Shown here piece after piece: positions 50,031 to 57,798 of a stretch of DNA of 64,000 bases. Both the position numbers and the translations under genes were made by a program. Each line of letters starts with the position of its first letter. Position 1 is the first letter of the stretch. The DNA is from UMGS1532 sp045542355. GTDB lineage: Bacteria; Bacillota; Clostridia; Oscillospirales; Acutalibacteraceae. The stretch lies in contig JAZQKX010000029.1 in the NCBI GenBank assembly GCA_045542355.1, positions 62,001-126,000 on the forward strand, written 5' to 3'. The notes under the pieces are model-generated. The model did not search any database. It saw only the letters and a program-made list of their open reading frames with translations, and was not told the DNA's origin.

Positions 50031-50653
50031 TGAAAGATCCTTATACCATACTTGGTGTTTCACCAAACGCCAGTGACGAAGAGGTAAAAAAAGCATATAG
50101 AAATCTTGCGAGGAAGTATCATCCCGATGCTTATGCCGACAACCCTCTTTCGGATTTGGCGCAGGAAAAAATGCAGGAAATCAACGAGGCCTACGATAGC
50201 ATAATGGATTCTCGCAAAAGAGGAAGTTCAAACAGCTATGGTGGTTCCTACAGCGGTAATACAGGTAGCTCTCAATACAGTGACATCCGCAACTTGATCT
50301 CAAGTGGAAGATACGACGACGCACAGGAGATTTTAGACGGAGTGCCTTTGGATAGACGAGATGCCGAGTGGTACTTTTTAAATGGCTCGGTGCTGTATAA
50401 ACGCGGTTGGTTTGACAATGCATTCACAAGCTTTGCCACCGCCTGCAGAATGGACCCCAACAATCAGGAATATCGTCAGGCGCTTAATCACGTTCAGCGT
50501 CAGCGCGGCGGTTTTAACAGCTACGGCGGTTATAGAGGCGCAAACTACGGAAACGGCAATGGCGACTGCACCGGATGTGATGTGTGCCAAGGTCTTATTT
50601 GTGCCGACTGTTGTTGTGAATGTATGGGCGGCGATTTGATTCGTTGTTGCTAA
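50030..50653 (+). CDS. J-domain protein with Cys-rich C-terminus
   Basis: 207 residues. A J-domain covers about 1-65 with the HPD motif in KYHPDAYAD. A Gly/Ser linker, two TPR-like helical pairs (RYDDAQEILDGV; RGWFDNAFTSFATACRMDP) and a Gly/Asn-rich stretch follow. The last 30 residues hold ten Cys (CTGCDVC, CADCCCEC, CC at the end). It should recruit a DnaK-type chaperone to a specific client, probably the DUF5685 partner. It is not a canonical DnaJ, which would have a G/F region and zinc fingers in the middle. Confidence 0.87.
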   Translation: MKDPYTILGVSPNASDEEVKKAYRNLARKYHPDAYADNPLSDLAQEKMQEINEAYDSIMDSRKRGSSNSYGGSYSGNTGSSQYSDIRNLISSGRYDDAQEILDGVPLDRRDAEWYFLNGSVLYKRGWFDNAFTSFATACRMDPNNQEYRQALNHVQRQRGGFNSYGGYRGANYGNGNGDCTGCDVCQGLICADCCCECMGGDLIRCC

Positions 50654-50688
50654 TAGTCTGCAAGTATTTAGCAAGGTGGTGACCTTGA

Positions 50689-51216
50689 TTGAAAAGAAGC
50701 GCTAAGGTAGCGCTGAGCGGTGTGCTTGGCGCGGTAGCGGTTGTAATCATGCTGGTGGCATATTTTCCCTATGTTACCTATGCTGCCCCCGCTCTGGCCG
50801 GAGCAGTGCTTACCGTGATTGCAATAGAAATAGATAAAAAGTGGGCTGTGGGCGCTTACATAACGTCTTCCCTTATAGCCCTTCTGATTTGCGAAAAGGA
50901 AGCAACCAGCCTTTATGTCTGCTTCTTTGGATATTACACCATCTTAAAGGGTGTGATAGAATCTCGCTTTTTCGGATTTCTGGAGTATCTTATCAAGCAT
51001 CTCGTGTTTAATGTAGCGGTTGTTTTGGGATATTTCATAGTCTCTCATGTTTTCGGCATTCCCTTTTTCGAGTCGGGGGAGGGCGGACTTGTATTCATTT
51101 TTGGTCTGCTGATTGCGGGAAATGTGGTGTTCTATATCTACGACAGGGGACTTACCCGTGTCATCGCGGCATATATCCATTCTCTGCATCCTAAAATCAG
51201 AAGAATGTTTAAATAA
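50689..51216 (+). CDS. Small integral membrane protein, unknown
   Basis: 175 residues starting at TTG 50689, nine bases after AAGGTGG. Four or five hydrophobic segments (about 10-30, 33-50, 55-75, 100-122, 132-150) and a basic C-terminus (HPKIRRMFK). The segment LVAYFPYVTYAAPALAGAVLT near 22 resembles the prolines-in-helix core of small substrate-binding (ECF S-type) membrane proteins, but I cannot confirm this. It is located between the DnaJ-like and flavoprotein genes, all closely spaced. Confidence 0.75.
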   Translation: MKRSAKVALSGVLGAVAVVIMLVAYFPYVTYAAPALAGAVLTVIAIEIDKKWAVGAYITSSLIALLICEKEATSLYVCFFGYYTILKGVIESRFFGFLEYLIKHLVFNVAVVLGYFIVSHVFGIPFFESGEGGLVFIFGLLIAGNVVFYIYDRGLTRVIAAYIHSLHPKIRRMFK

Positions 51217-51237
51217 AATTTATGAGGAGGGTCAGAT

Positions 51238-52470
51238 GTGCCTGATATAGTTGTAATAGGCGGCGGTGCCGCAGGTCTTATGGCGGCGGGTACAGCCCTG
51301 TCCTATGGTTGCTCGGTTGCAGTAATTGAGCATATGCCTCGCCCAGCCCGTAAGGTTATGATAACGGGCAAGGGTAGATGTAACCTCACAAATAATACCG
51401 ATTTAAAAGGTCTTGTCTCTGCCACGGTTACCAACGGCAGGTTTATGTATTCGGCATTCTCGGTATTTTCTGCGGAGGATACTATGGCGCTTTTTGAGAG
51501 GCTGGGTGTTCCGCTTAAAACCGAAAGAGGAAACAGGGTTTTCCCTCAGTCGGATAAGGCGGTGGATATTGTAGACGCTCTCAAACGATATGCCCAGGCG
51601 GCGGAAATAATCACCGATAAAGCGGTGGAAATTCTTACGGAAGGTGGAAAGGTGACCGCCGTCAAAACCCAGAGTGGCATAGAGATATCCACCAAGGCGG
51701 TTATACTTGCCACAGGCGGAAAATCTTATCCTTTAACAGGCTCAGACGGTAGCGGATATAAATTAGCATCGGCATTAGGGCATACCATTACCCCCTTACG
51801 TCCATCCCTGGTACCCCTTGTTGCCCATGAGGGCTTTTGCTCGGCATTGCAGGGACTTAGCCTTAAAAATGCGGCAATCAAGGTGTGGGACGAGGGAGGC
51901 AAAAAACCTGTATATGCCGATTTCGGTGAGCTTCTTTTTACCCACTTCGGGCTTTCAGGTCCGCTTATCTTGAGTGCTTCGGCACACATGCCAAGGGTTG
52001 GGAAAATTCCATATAAAATAGAGATAGATTTAAAACCCGCGCTGGACGAACAAACTCTCGATGCGAGAATTCTAAAGGACTTCGTGCGCTTCAGCAATAA
52101 GGATTTCGGCAATTCTTTGGATGAATTGTTGCCTAAAAAGCTGATACCTGTTATAATAAAGCTCTGTGGAATAGATCCTCATAAAAAGGTAAATGCTATA
52201 ACCCGCGAGGAAAGACAGCGACTTGTATCGTCGCTCAAACGTCTAACAGTTAATATAAAGGGCACTCGTCCCATCGACGAGGCGGTAATAACCTCAGGCG
52301 GAATAGATGTCCGCGAGGTAGAGCCCAAGACCATGAGGTCAAAAATTGTGGAGGGCTTATATTTTGCAGGAGAAATTCTGGATGTGGATGCCTACACAGG
52401 TGGCTTTAATTTACAAATCGCTTTCTCAACAGGCTATCTTGCGGGTAGCTCAGTTGCGGAGAAGATATAA
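51238..52470 (+). CDS. HI0933/BaiN-family flavoprotein
   Basis: 410 residues from GTG 51238 behind GAGGAGG; the nearby ATG 51236 is in another frame. The N-terminal FAD motif is VVIGGGAAGLMAAG, with KVMITGKGRCNLTNN at about 40, typical of the HI0933/YhiN family. LATGGKSYPLTGSDGSGYKLA and the C-terminal GGFNLQIAFSTGYLAG close the flavin site. Homologues include BaiN of bile acid 7-dehydroxylating Clostridia, but most members have no assigned substrate, and no bai genes are nearby. Confidence 0.88.
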   Translation: MPDIVVIGGGAAGLMAAGTALSYGCSVAVIEHMPRPARKVMITGKGRCNLTNNTDLKGLVSATVTNGRFMYSAFSVFSAEDTMALFERLGVPLKTERGNRVFPQSDKAVDIVDALKRYAQAAEIITDKAVEILTEGGKVTAVKTQSGIEISTKAVILATGGKSYPLTGSDGSGYKLASALGHTITPLRPSLVPLVAHEGFCSALQGLSLKNAAIKVWDEGGKKPVYADFGELLFTHFGLSGPLILSASAHMPRVGKIPYKIEIDLKPALDEQTLDARILKDFVRFSNKDFGNSLDELLPKKLIPVIIKLCGIDPHKKVNAITREERQRLVSSLKRLTVNIKGTRPIDEAVITSGGIDVREVEPKTMRSKIVEGLYFAGEILDVDAYTGGFNLQIAFSTGYLAGSSVAEKI

Positions 52471-52488
52471 CCGAAAGGAAGAATAAAA

Positions 52489-53151
52489 ATGATTTCAGTT
52501 GCAATCGACGGACCTGCAGGTGCAGGTAAAAGCTCAATTTCGAGAAAGGTAAGTCAGGAGTTAGGTTACATATATGTGGACACAGGCGCTCTGTACCGCT
52601 CCATAGCCTATACCCTAAATTCCTGCGGTATCACCACCGAGGAAACAGACAAAATTGAAAGCACACTTGCCGACACAAGGATTGACATTAAGTTTATCGA
52701 CGGCGAACAGCATGTTATGGTAAACGCTGAGGATGTGTCGGACAAAATTCGCACCGCCGAGGTGTCTATGTTAGCATCCTCATTCTCGGCAATTCCCGTA
52801 GTCCGAGAATATCTTTTAGGACTCCAGCGTAGAATGGCTGAGGAAAATAATGTTATCATGGATGGCAGAGATATCGGCACAGTTGTGCTCCCAAATGCAA
52901 CAGTTAAGATTTTTCTTACCGCCGACCCAGAGGACAGAGCCCAGCGTAGATATGAAGAAATGCTCCAAAAGGGCATGACTGCTAACTACGACGAGGTTCT
53001 TGATGACATCAAAAAACGTGACTACAACGACTCCCATCGCGCCATCGCTCCCTTGAAACCCGCCGAAGATTCCATTGTTGTTAACACTACAGGCAACACC
53101 TTCGAGCAGTCGGTAGAGCAGTTGGCAAACATTATTAAGTCTAACATTTAA
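52489..53151 (+). CDS. cmk: Cytidylate kinase
   Basis: 220 residues. The P-loop is IDGPAGAGKSSISRKV at the start; DTGALYRSIAY and DGRDIGTVVLPNA bind CMP, and the lid follows near 155. It makes CDP and dCDP. The order flavoprotein-cmk-plsC-ispH-S1 is a conserved clostridial arrangement, and spacing is tight (under 20 bases), so it is one operon. Confidence 0.97.
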   Translation: MISVAIDGPAGAGKSSISRKVSQELGYIYVDTGALYRSIAYTLNSCGITTEETDKIESTLADTRIDIKFIDGEQHVMVNAEDVSDKIRTAEVSMLASSFSAIPVVREYLLGLQRRMAEENNVIMDGRDIGTVVLPNATVKIFLTADPEDRAQRRYEEMLQKGMTANYDEVLDDIKKRDYNDSHRAIAPLKPAEDSIVVNTTGNTFEQSVEQLANIIKSNI

Positions 53152-53164
53152 GAGGAGGCCCACG

Positions 53165-53782
53165 ATGGCAACAGGCAAATTTTATAGCGTAATAAGAGCG
53201 ATTGGCAGCGCTATCGTGCATCTTCTATTCCGTATAAATGTAGTAGGAAGAGAAAATATTCCAAAAAATGGCGGTTATATTCTTTGCTGTAACCACACCC
53301 ATTTCACAGATGTGGCTTGGCTTGTGGTGGAAATCCCTCAGCCGGTATGTTTTATGGCAAAACAGGAGCTTTTTAAAAATAAGTTGTTGGCATATTTGCT
53401 AAAAAAATTAGGGGCGTTTCCTGTGGCCAGAGGCACAGGCACGGGTGCAACCGCGGCAATCCATGTGGCTGAAAATTTGGTGAACAGCGGAAATGTTTTA
53501 GGTATTTTCCCTGAGGGAACAAGAAACCCAGAGGGCAGACCTAAAGCCGCTAAGAGCGGAGTTGCCGTTATAGCCAATTCCACAGGCGCTGATGTGCTTC
53601 CTGTGTCGGTTTATTACGACGGCAAGATGTCTTTGTTTAAGAAAGTCACCCTTAATATTGGTAAGCTTATTCCCAATAGTGAGCTTAAAATGGAGGAAGT
53701 TAACCGCTCTGAGCTGAAACGAGTTTCCAGTAATATCATGGATAGAATCATTTCACAGTGGGAGGCAGGACATTGCGAGTAA
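53165..53782 (+). CDS. plsC: 1-acyl-sn-glycerol-3-phosphate acyltransferase
   Basis: 205 residues with the acyltransferase motifs NHTHFTDV (the H-x4-D site) near residue 44 and FPEGTRNPEG near 118. An N-terminal hydrophobic helix anchors it to the membrane. It adds the second acyl chain to make phosphatidic acid. RBS AGAGGAGG. It overlaps the ispH fusion gene by ten bases. Confidence 0.94.
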   Translation: MATGKFYSVIRAIGSAIVHLLFRINVVGRENIPKNGGYILCCNHTHFTDVAWLVVEIPQPVCFMAKQELFKNKLLAYLLKKLGAFPVARGTGTGATAAIHVAENLVNSGNVLGIFPEGTRNPEGRPKAAKSGVAVIANSTGADVLPVSVYYDGKMSLFKKVTLNIGKLIPNSELKMEEVNRSELKRVSSNIMDRIISQWEAGHCE

Positions 53783-55809
53783 CTGTAGCTAAAACCGCAG
53801 GTTTTTGCTTTGGAGTAAACCGCGCGGTGGAGATGGTCCTTAGCCTTGCCGATAGCGGTAAAAAGGTTTGCACATTAGGTCCTATAATCCACAACCGACA
53901 ACTGGTGGAGGAGCTGGAAACCAAGGGTGTGAGGATAGTAAACTCTCCTGAGGAGGCTAAAGCCGACGAGGTGCTGGTCATCCGTTCCCACGGAGTCCCT
54001 AAAGAGGTTGAAACAGCCGCAGCGCTTCATTGCGCCGAGGTGTGCGATGCAACCTGTCCCTTTGTTGCCAAAATTCATAGGATTGTGAAGTTGGCAGGGG
54101 AGGAGGGGAGGACTGTTTTTATAGCAGGTGATGCTCTCCATTCCGAAGTTTTGGGCATAAAAGGTCACTCAAAGGGTGAAGTTTTTGTTTTCTCAGACGA
54201 GGATGAACTGAAAAATCTGCTAAACACTCTGGAAAATATCGGAGAAATTCCCATAACTTTGGTAGCTCAAACCACCTTTAATGCAGAATTATGGGTAAAA
54301 TGTCAAAAAAATTTCAAAAAGGTATGTACAAACGGAATAATTTTTGATACAATATGTAATGCAACTTCCCTGAGACAGCTCGAAGCAGCGGAGTTGGCAA
54401 CCAAGTGCGATGTTATGGTCGTGGTTGGCGGTCGTCATAGCTCCAACACAAAAAAGCTGTATGAAGTCTGCCGTAAGTATTGCGAAAGAACTTTCCTTGT
54501 GGAAACCGCAGGAGAACTTCAGTCGCAGTGGCTCGACGGTGCCGACTCGGTGGGAATTGTTGCAGGTGCATCTACACCTGCAGGTATAATAAAGGAGGTC
54601 CAACAAACCATGACTGAGAACATAAACTCTGTCGCAGACAACACAGAAATTTCCGAGGAGATGTCCTTCGAGGAAGCCCTTGAAGTATCCCTCAACAGCC
54701 TTAACAACGACCAGAAGGTTAAGGGCACAGTACTTTCGGTTGATTCACAGGAAATCAAGGTAGACATCGGTAGAAAGTACACAGGCATTGTAAAGGCCAA
54801 CGAATATTCCTACGACCAGAACATTGATCTGGCAAGTGAAGTAAAGGTTGGCGATGTACTTGATTTAATTATCATGCGTACAAACGACCAGGAGGGTACA
54901 ATCCTTCTGTCAAAACGTCGTTTTGATTCTATAGCAGGATGGGATAAAATCGTAACCGCTAAAGAAAACAACGAGGTTATCGAAGGCAAAATCACAGAGG
55001 TAGTTAAGGGTGGCGTAGTTGCTACATACGAAGGTATGCGAATCTTCATTCCTGCCTCTCAGGCAACCCTTACCCGCGGTGAATCTTTAGAGGAACTCAA
55101 GGGCACAGTTGCATCTTTCCGTATCATCGAAATTGGCCGCGGCCGTCGTGCAATCGGTTCTATCCGTTCCGTTCTCCGCGACCAGAAGAAGGAGCTTGAA
55201 GACAAGTTCTGGGAGACCTTGGAGGAAAACAAGGTTTACACAGGCGTTGTTAAGTCCCTCACCAGCTATGGCGCATTCGTTGACCTTGGCGGTGTAGACG
55301 GCATGGTACACATTTCTGAACTTTCCTGGGCTCGTATTAAGCATCCCTCAGAGGTTGTTAACGTTGGTGATACCGTTGAGGTATACGTAAAAGCCATTGA
55401 TGCTGAGAAGCGCAAGATTTCTTTGGGCTATAAGAAAGCCGAAGACAATCCTTGGGAAATCTTAAAGAATCAGTATCCTGTTGGTTCTATCGTTAAAGCA
55501 ACCGTTATCAGCATGACTAGCTACGGTGCATTTGCCCGTATCATCCCCGGCATCGACGGTCTTATCCACATTTCTCAGATTGCTAACCGCAGAATCGAGA
55601 AACCTCAGGATGTTCTTTCCATTGGTGAAGAGGTTGAAGCTCAGATCATCAACATTGACTTCGACGCTAAGCGCGTAAGCCTTTCTATCCGCGTTCTTCT
55701 TCCTGAAGAAGAGGTAGTAGAAGAAGTAGTCGAGGCTCCCGTTGAGGAAACTGTAGCGGCACCTGTAGCGGAAGTCGTAGAGACTCCCGCTGAGGAAACC
55801 GCTGAATAA
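53773..55809 (+). CDS. ispH: IspH-ribosomal protein S1 fusion
   Basis: 678 residues from TTG 53773, placed just after GGGAGG (53760-53765); the first residues MRVTVAKTAGFCFGVNRAV are canonical for IspH. Residues 1 to about 279 are 4-hydroxy-3-methylbut-2-enyl diphosphate reductase, with the three [4Fe-4S] ligand Cys in GFCFGV, ATCPFV and ICNATS. Residues about 300-640 hold four S1 RNA-binding repeats, followed by an acidic Glu/Val/Ala tail. IspH makes IPP and DMAPP; the S1 part binds mRNA on the ribosome. The fusion is well known in Clostridia. Confidence 0.95.
   Translation: MRVTVAKTAGFCFGVNRAVEMVLSLADSGKKVCTLGPIIHNRQLVEELETKGVRIVNSPEEAKADEVLVIRSHGVPKEVETAAALHCAEVCDATCPFVAKIHRIVKLAGEEGRTVFIAGDALHSEVLGIKGHSKGEVFVFSDEDELKNLLNTLENIGEIPITLVAQTTFNAELWVKCQKNFKKVCTNGIIFDTICNATSLRQLEAAELATKCDVMVVVGGRHSSNTKKLYEVCRKYCERTFLVETAGELQSQWLDGADSVGIVAGASTPAGIIKEVQQTMTENINSVADNTEISEEMSFEEALEVSLNSLNNDQKVKGTVLSVDSQEIKVDIGRKYTGIVKANEYSYDQNIDLASEVKVGDVLDLIIMRTNDQEGTILLSKRRFDSIAGWDKIVTAKENNEVIEGKITEVVKGGVVATYEGMRIFIPASQATLTRGESLEELKGTVASFRIIEIGRGRRAIGSIRSVLRDQKKELEDKFWETLEENKVYTGVVKSLTSYGAFVDLGGVDGMVHISELSWARIKHPSEVVNVGDTVEVYVKAIDAEKRKISLGYKKAEDNPWEILKNQYPVGSIVKATVISMTSYGAFARIIPGIDGLIHISQIANRRIEKPQDVLSIGEEVEAQIINIDFDAKRVSLSIRVLLPEEEVVEEVVEAPVEETVAAPVAEVVETPAEETAE
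54592..54612 (+). promoter_or_regulatory. Internal ribosome site and in-frame ATG at the IspH-S1 junction
   Basis: AAGGAGG (54592-54598) lies 11 bases before an in-frame ATG at 54610, codon 280 of the fusion and right at the end of the IspH domain. From there a stand-alone S1 protein of 399 residues (MTENINSVADN...) could be made. Confidence 0.55.
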
Positions 55810-55821
55810 TCTCTCAAATTG

Positions 55822-55852
55822 AATACACCACCTCGGTTGAGGTGGTGTATTT
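55822..55852 (+). terminator. Terminator after the ispH-S1 gene
   Basis: AATACACCACCTC (55822-55834) pairs with GAGGTGGTGTATT (55839-55851) around GGTT, then TTTTT. Confidence 0.9.
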
Positions 55853-55906
55853 TTTATGAATAAGTTTTTTCTGCAGAAAATGTAGTAAACTGTCGAACGA
55901 ATTTTG

Positions 55907-55935
55907 TTGCAAATCCTCGCATTATATGGTAATAT
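55907..55935 (+). promoter_or_regulatory. Promoter of the abrB-like gene and its leader
   Basis: TTGCAA (55907-55912), 17-base spacer, TAATAT (55930-55935). A TATAAT also lies at 55933-55938 but with a 20-base spacer. Both place the transcript start at about 55941-55945, the first base of the leader's closing stem. Confidence 0.65.
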
Positions 55936-55940
55936 AATAT

Positions 55941-56092
55941 CACCACACAGCTTAATAATTTTTTACCAGCAGGTATACATTCGGTAAAAATGTATGCTTT
56001 GTCTAAATTTACCTGTTGGAAATTTAGCTGTGTGGTGCAGAACGAAGCTACGTTTTTCGGTGCGTGGTTTCGGCTACGCACTTTTTTATTTT
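55941..56092 (+). promoter_or_regulatory. Structured leader RNA with riboswitch-like layout, class unknown
   Basis: Outer stem P1: CACCACACAGCT (55941-55952) and AGCTGTGTGGTG (56026-56037), 12 perfect pairs. P2: ATACATT (55975-55981) and AATGTAT (55989-55995). P3: CTAAATTT (56003-56010) and AAATTTAG (56020-56027), sharing two bases with P1. The P3 loop ACCTGTTGG (56011-56019) can pair with CCAGCAGGT (55966-55974), nine pairs with one G-U, forming a pseudoknot. Then CGAAGCTACG (56043-56052) can pair with CGTGGTTTCG (56063-56072), or GTGCGTGG (56060-56067) with CTACGCAC (56074-56081) followed by a T run to 56092. The two hairpins exclude each other. I do not recognise a known riboswitch. Confidence 0.6.
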
Positions 56093-56104
56093 GAGGTGAA
56101 AGAG

Positions 56105-56272
56105 ATGAATAAGGCATTCGGTTTTGTTAGAATGGTAGATAAGTTTGGGAGAATTGTCATACCCAAGGACCTACGCGTTAGATACGGTATGGAGGACTAT
56201 AGCAAAATTGTAATTATAGCAACAGATGAGGGTATTATAATCAAACCCTACACCAATGATATAAAAAACTAA
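56105..56272 (+). CDS. AbrB/SpoVT-like small DNA-binding protein
   Basis: 55 residues from ATG 56105 behind GAGGTGAAAG. The frame is open back to 55994, but that part is the leader RNA and has no ribosome site. The swapped-hairpin AbrB fold is visible: RMVDKFGRIVIPKDLRVRYGM, then KIVIIATDEGIIIKPY. AbrB-type proteins are transition-state regulators binding A+T-rich DNA as dimers or tetramers. It consists of the DNA-binding domain only. It is the sole gene downstream of the structured leader. Confidence 0.9.
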   Translation: MNKAFGFVRMVDKFGRIVIPKDLRVRYGMEDYSKIVIIATDEGIIIKPYTNDIKN

Positions 56273-56301
56273 GCATCATTTTCTTTTCCGAATTACCTAA
56301 C

Positions 56302-56335
56302 GAAAACACCCGCGCCTAACGGCGCGGGTGTTTTC
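56302..56335. terminator. Terminator after the abrB-like gene
   Basis: Perfect 15-bp arms GAAAACACCCGCGCC (56302-56316) and GGCGCGGGTGTTTTC (56321-56335) around TAAC. Confidence 0.9.
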
Positions 56336-56471
56336 AAAAAGAGAGTGTTTATTATCAATAAAGATAATACAAATATTAGGTGAGCTACGAGGAAATCATT
56401 ACCTCATCTACCACGCAGTCTATATTATAATAAATACTAAGGATAAACAATAAATTATTCTGCTAAGTATA

Positions 56472-56500
56472 TGGACAAAACTGCTACAATGTATTATAAT
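56472..56500 (+). promoter_or_regulatory. Promoter of the AraC-family gene
   Basis: TGGACA (56472-56477), 17-base spacer, consensus TATAAT (56495-56500). Confidence 0.65.
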
Positions 56501-56538
56501 ACAATTGAAACCTATAAATTAGATTGGAAAGTATAAAA

Positions 56539-57378
56539 ATGAAAGAAAAAAATTTTAGCAGAGCCGACAACGCAAACGCCGAGTCGGAAAGATATTTGGA
56601 AGTAAGCGCCTGTGGAGTTTCTAACTATAAATTTGACAAGGATACCGATGTTCGTCACAGAGGCGGAAGTTACTTTCAGTTCATATATATCAAAAGCGGA
56701 AAATTTACGGCGGAAATTATAGACAAAACTGTCGAGCTAAAAGAGGGCAGTGTTATTATTTATCACCCTGATGAGCCTCAGAAATACCACTATTATCCCA
56801 AAATTCCCTGTGAGACGGTGTGGCTTCACTTCTCGGGTAGGGCAATCGATGAAATACTGGAGTTACTGGAGATTTCCAAGGAACGGGTTTTCAACCTTGC
56901 GAAAACCGATGAAATCGAATTTTTGCTTTCTAAATTGCTCCCAGAACACAGGCTTAAGTATCGCGGATATGAAATCTCCGAAAACGCGCTTTTGCAACAG
57001 ATACTCTGTCAGCTGTCCCGAAGTATTGCCAATATGAAACAGACCTTTGGTGAGGCAAGGCATAAGATTGAGCAGGTGCTTATAATGATGGAGAATGACA
57101 TTAAAGAAAATCACACCGTAGCAAACTATGCTACAGAGATTCATCTGAGTGCCGACAGATTTTCCCATCTTTTCACAGAAACCATGGGCGTATCCCCTCA
57201 TAGATATATGCTGGAATTAAAGATTAATAAGGCAAAACAGCTTTTCCGCCAGACCGATTTGAATGTCCGCGAGGTGGCGGAATTTGTGGGAATATCTGAC
57301 CCACTTTATTTCTCCCGCCTTTTTAAAAATCACACAGGGCTCTCCCCGACAAGCTACAGAAATCAAAACAATACATAA
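56539..57378 (+). CDS. AraC-family transcriptional regulator
   Basis: 279 residues from ATG 56539. The N-terminal cupin domain (about 30-120; FQFIYIKSGKFTAEI, VIIYHPDEPQKYHYYP) would bind a sugar or other small ligand. The C-terminal AraC domain has two helix-turn-helix units (IHLSADRFSHLFTETMGVSP, and DPLYFSRLFKNHTGLSPTSYR). Single gene; no adjacent sugar operon on its strand reveals the target, though a solute-binding protein gene lies 6 kb downstream. Confidence 0.92.
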   Translation: MKEKNFSRADNANAESERYLEVSACGVSNYKFDKDTDVRHRGGSYFQFIYIKSGKFTAEIIDKTVELKEGSVIIYHPDEPQKYHYYPKIPCETVWLHFSGRAIDEILELLEISKERVFNLAKTDEIEFLLSKLLPEHRLKYRGYEISENALLQQILCQLSRSIANMKQTFGEARHKIEQVLIMMENDIKENHTVANYATEIHLSADRFSHLFTETMGVSPHRYMLELKINKAKQLFRQTDLNVREVAEFVGISDPLYFSRLFKNHTGLSPTSYRNQNNT

Positions 57379-57384
57379 AAAAAC

Positions 57385-57409
57385 AAGCTCAAGGCAAAAC
57401 CTTGAGCTT
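57385..57409. terminator. Bidirectional terminator between the AraC gene and rpmB
   Basis: AAGCTCAAGG (57385-57394) pairs with CCTTGAGCTT (57400-57409); T or A runs on both sides. Confidence 0.88.
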
Positions 57410-57437
57410 TTGAGCTTTGAATTAATCTCAGAATTAA

Positions 57438-57626
57438 TTAGATAGCGCGGGTAACTTTACCAGAACGCAAACAACGGGTGCAGGCGTAGATACGACGAGG
57501 TGAACCGTCGACAATAGCCTTAACACGCTGAACGTTGGGCTTCCAAGTTCTGTTAGAGCGTCTGTGTGAGTGGGATACTTTAATACCAAAACTAATTTCT
57601 TTGCTGCAGATTTCACACTTTGCCAT
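57438..57626 (-). CDS. rpmB: 50S ribosomal protein L28
   Basis: 62 residues, full family length. Two zinc-binding Cys pairs are kept (CEIC at 4-7 and CTRC near 50), and SHSHRRSNRTWKPNVQ is the L28 signature. It belongs to the large subunit. RBS AAGGAGGTG is strong. Single gene, as is frequent in Clostridia. Confidence 0.97.
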   Translation of the reverse strand: MAKCEICSKEISFGIKVSHSHRRSNRTWKPNVQRVKAIVDGSPRRIYACTRCLRSGKVTRAI

Positions 57627-57667
57627 GAGTCTGCACCTCCTTCGAATTTATTACAATCGCAAATGAT

Positions 57668-57696
57668 ATAATAACAGATATTAAAGCAAAAAGCAA
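57668..57696 (-). promoter_or_regulatory. Promoter of rpmB
   Basis: On the minus strand TTGCTT (57691-57696), 17-base spacer, TATTAT (57668-57673). Confidence 0.65.
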
Positions 57697-57733
57697 GTGT
57701 TTTTTTAATTTTTTTTAATTTTACCAAAAAATG

Positions 57734-57762
57734 TTGTAAATGCCTCCTAAAACTGTTACAAT
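57734..57762 (+). promoter_or_regulatory. Promoter of the mutarotase-like gene
   Basis: TTGTAA (57734-57739), 17-base spacer, TACAAT (57757-57762). Confidence 0.65.
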
Positions 57763-57798
57763 ACAATAGAAAATTATAGCTTACGGAGTGAGTTTCAA

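Noticed and set aside
55994..56104. N-terminal extension of the AbrB-like protein or a leader peptide
   Set aside because: The extra 37 residues have no ribosome site, no AbrB similarity, and overlap the paired leader RNA.
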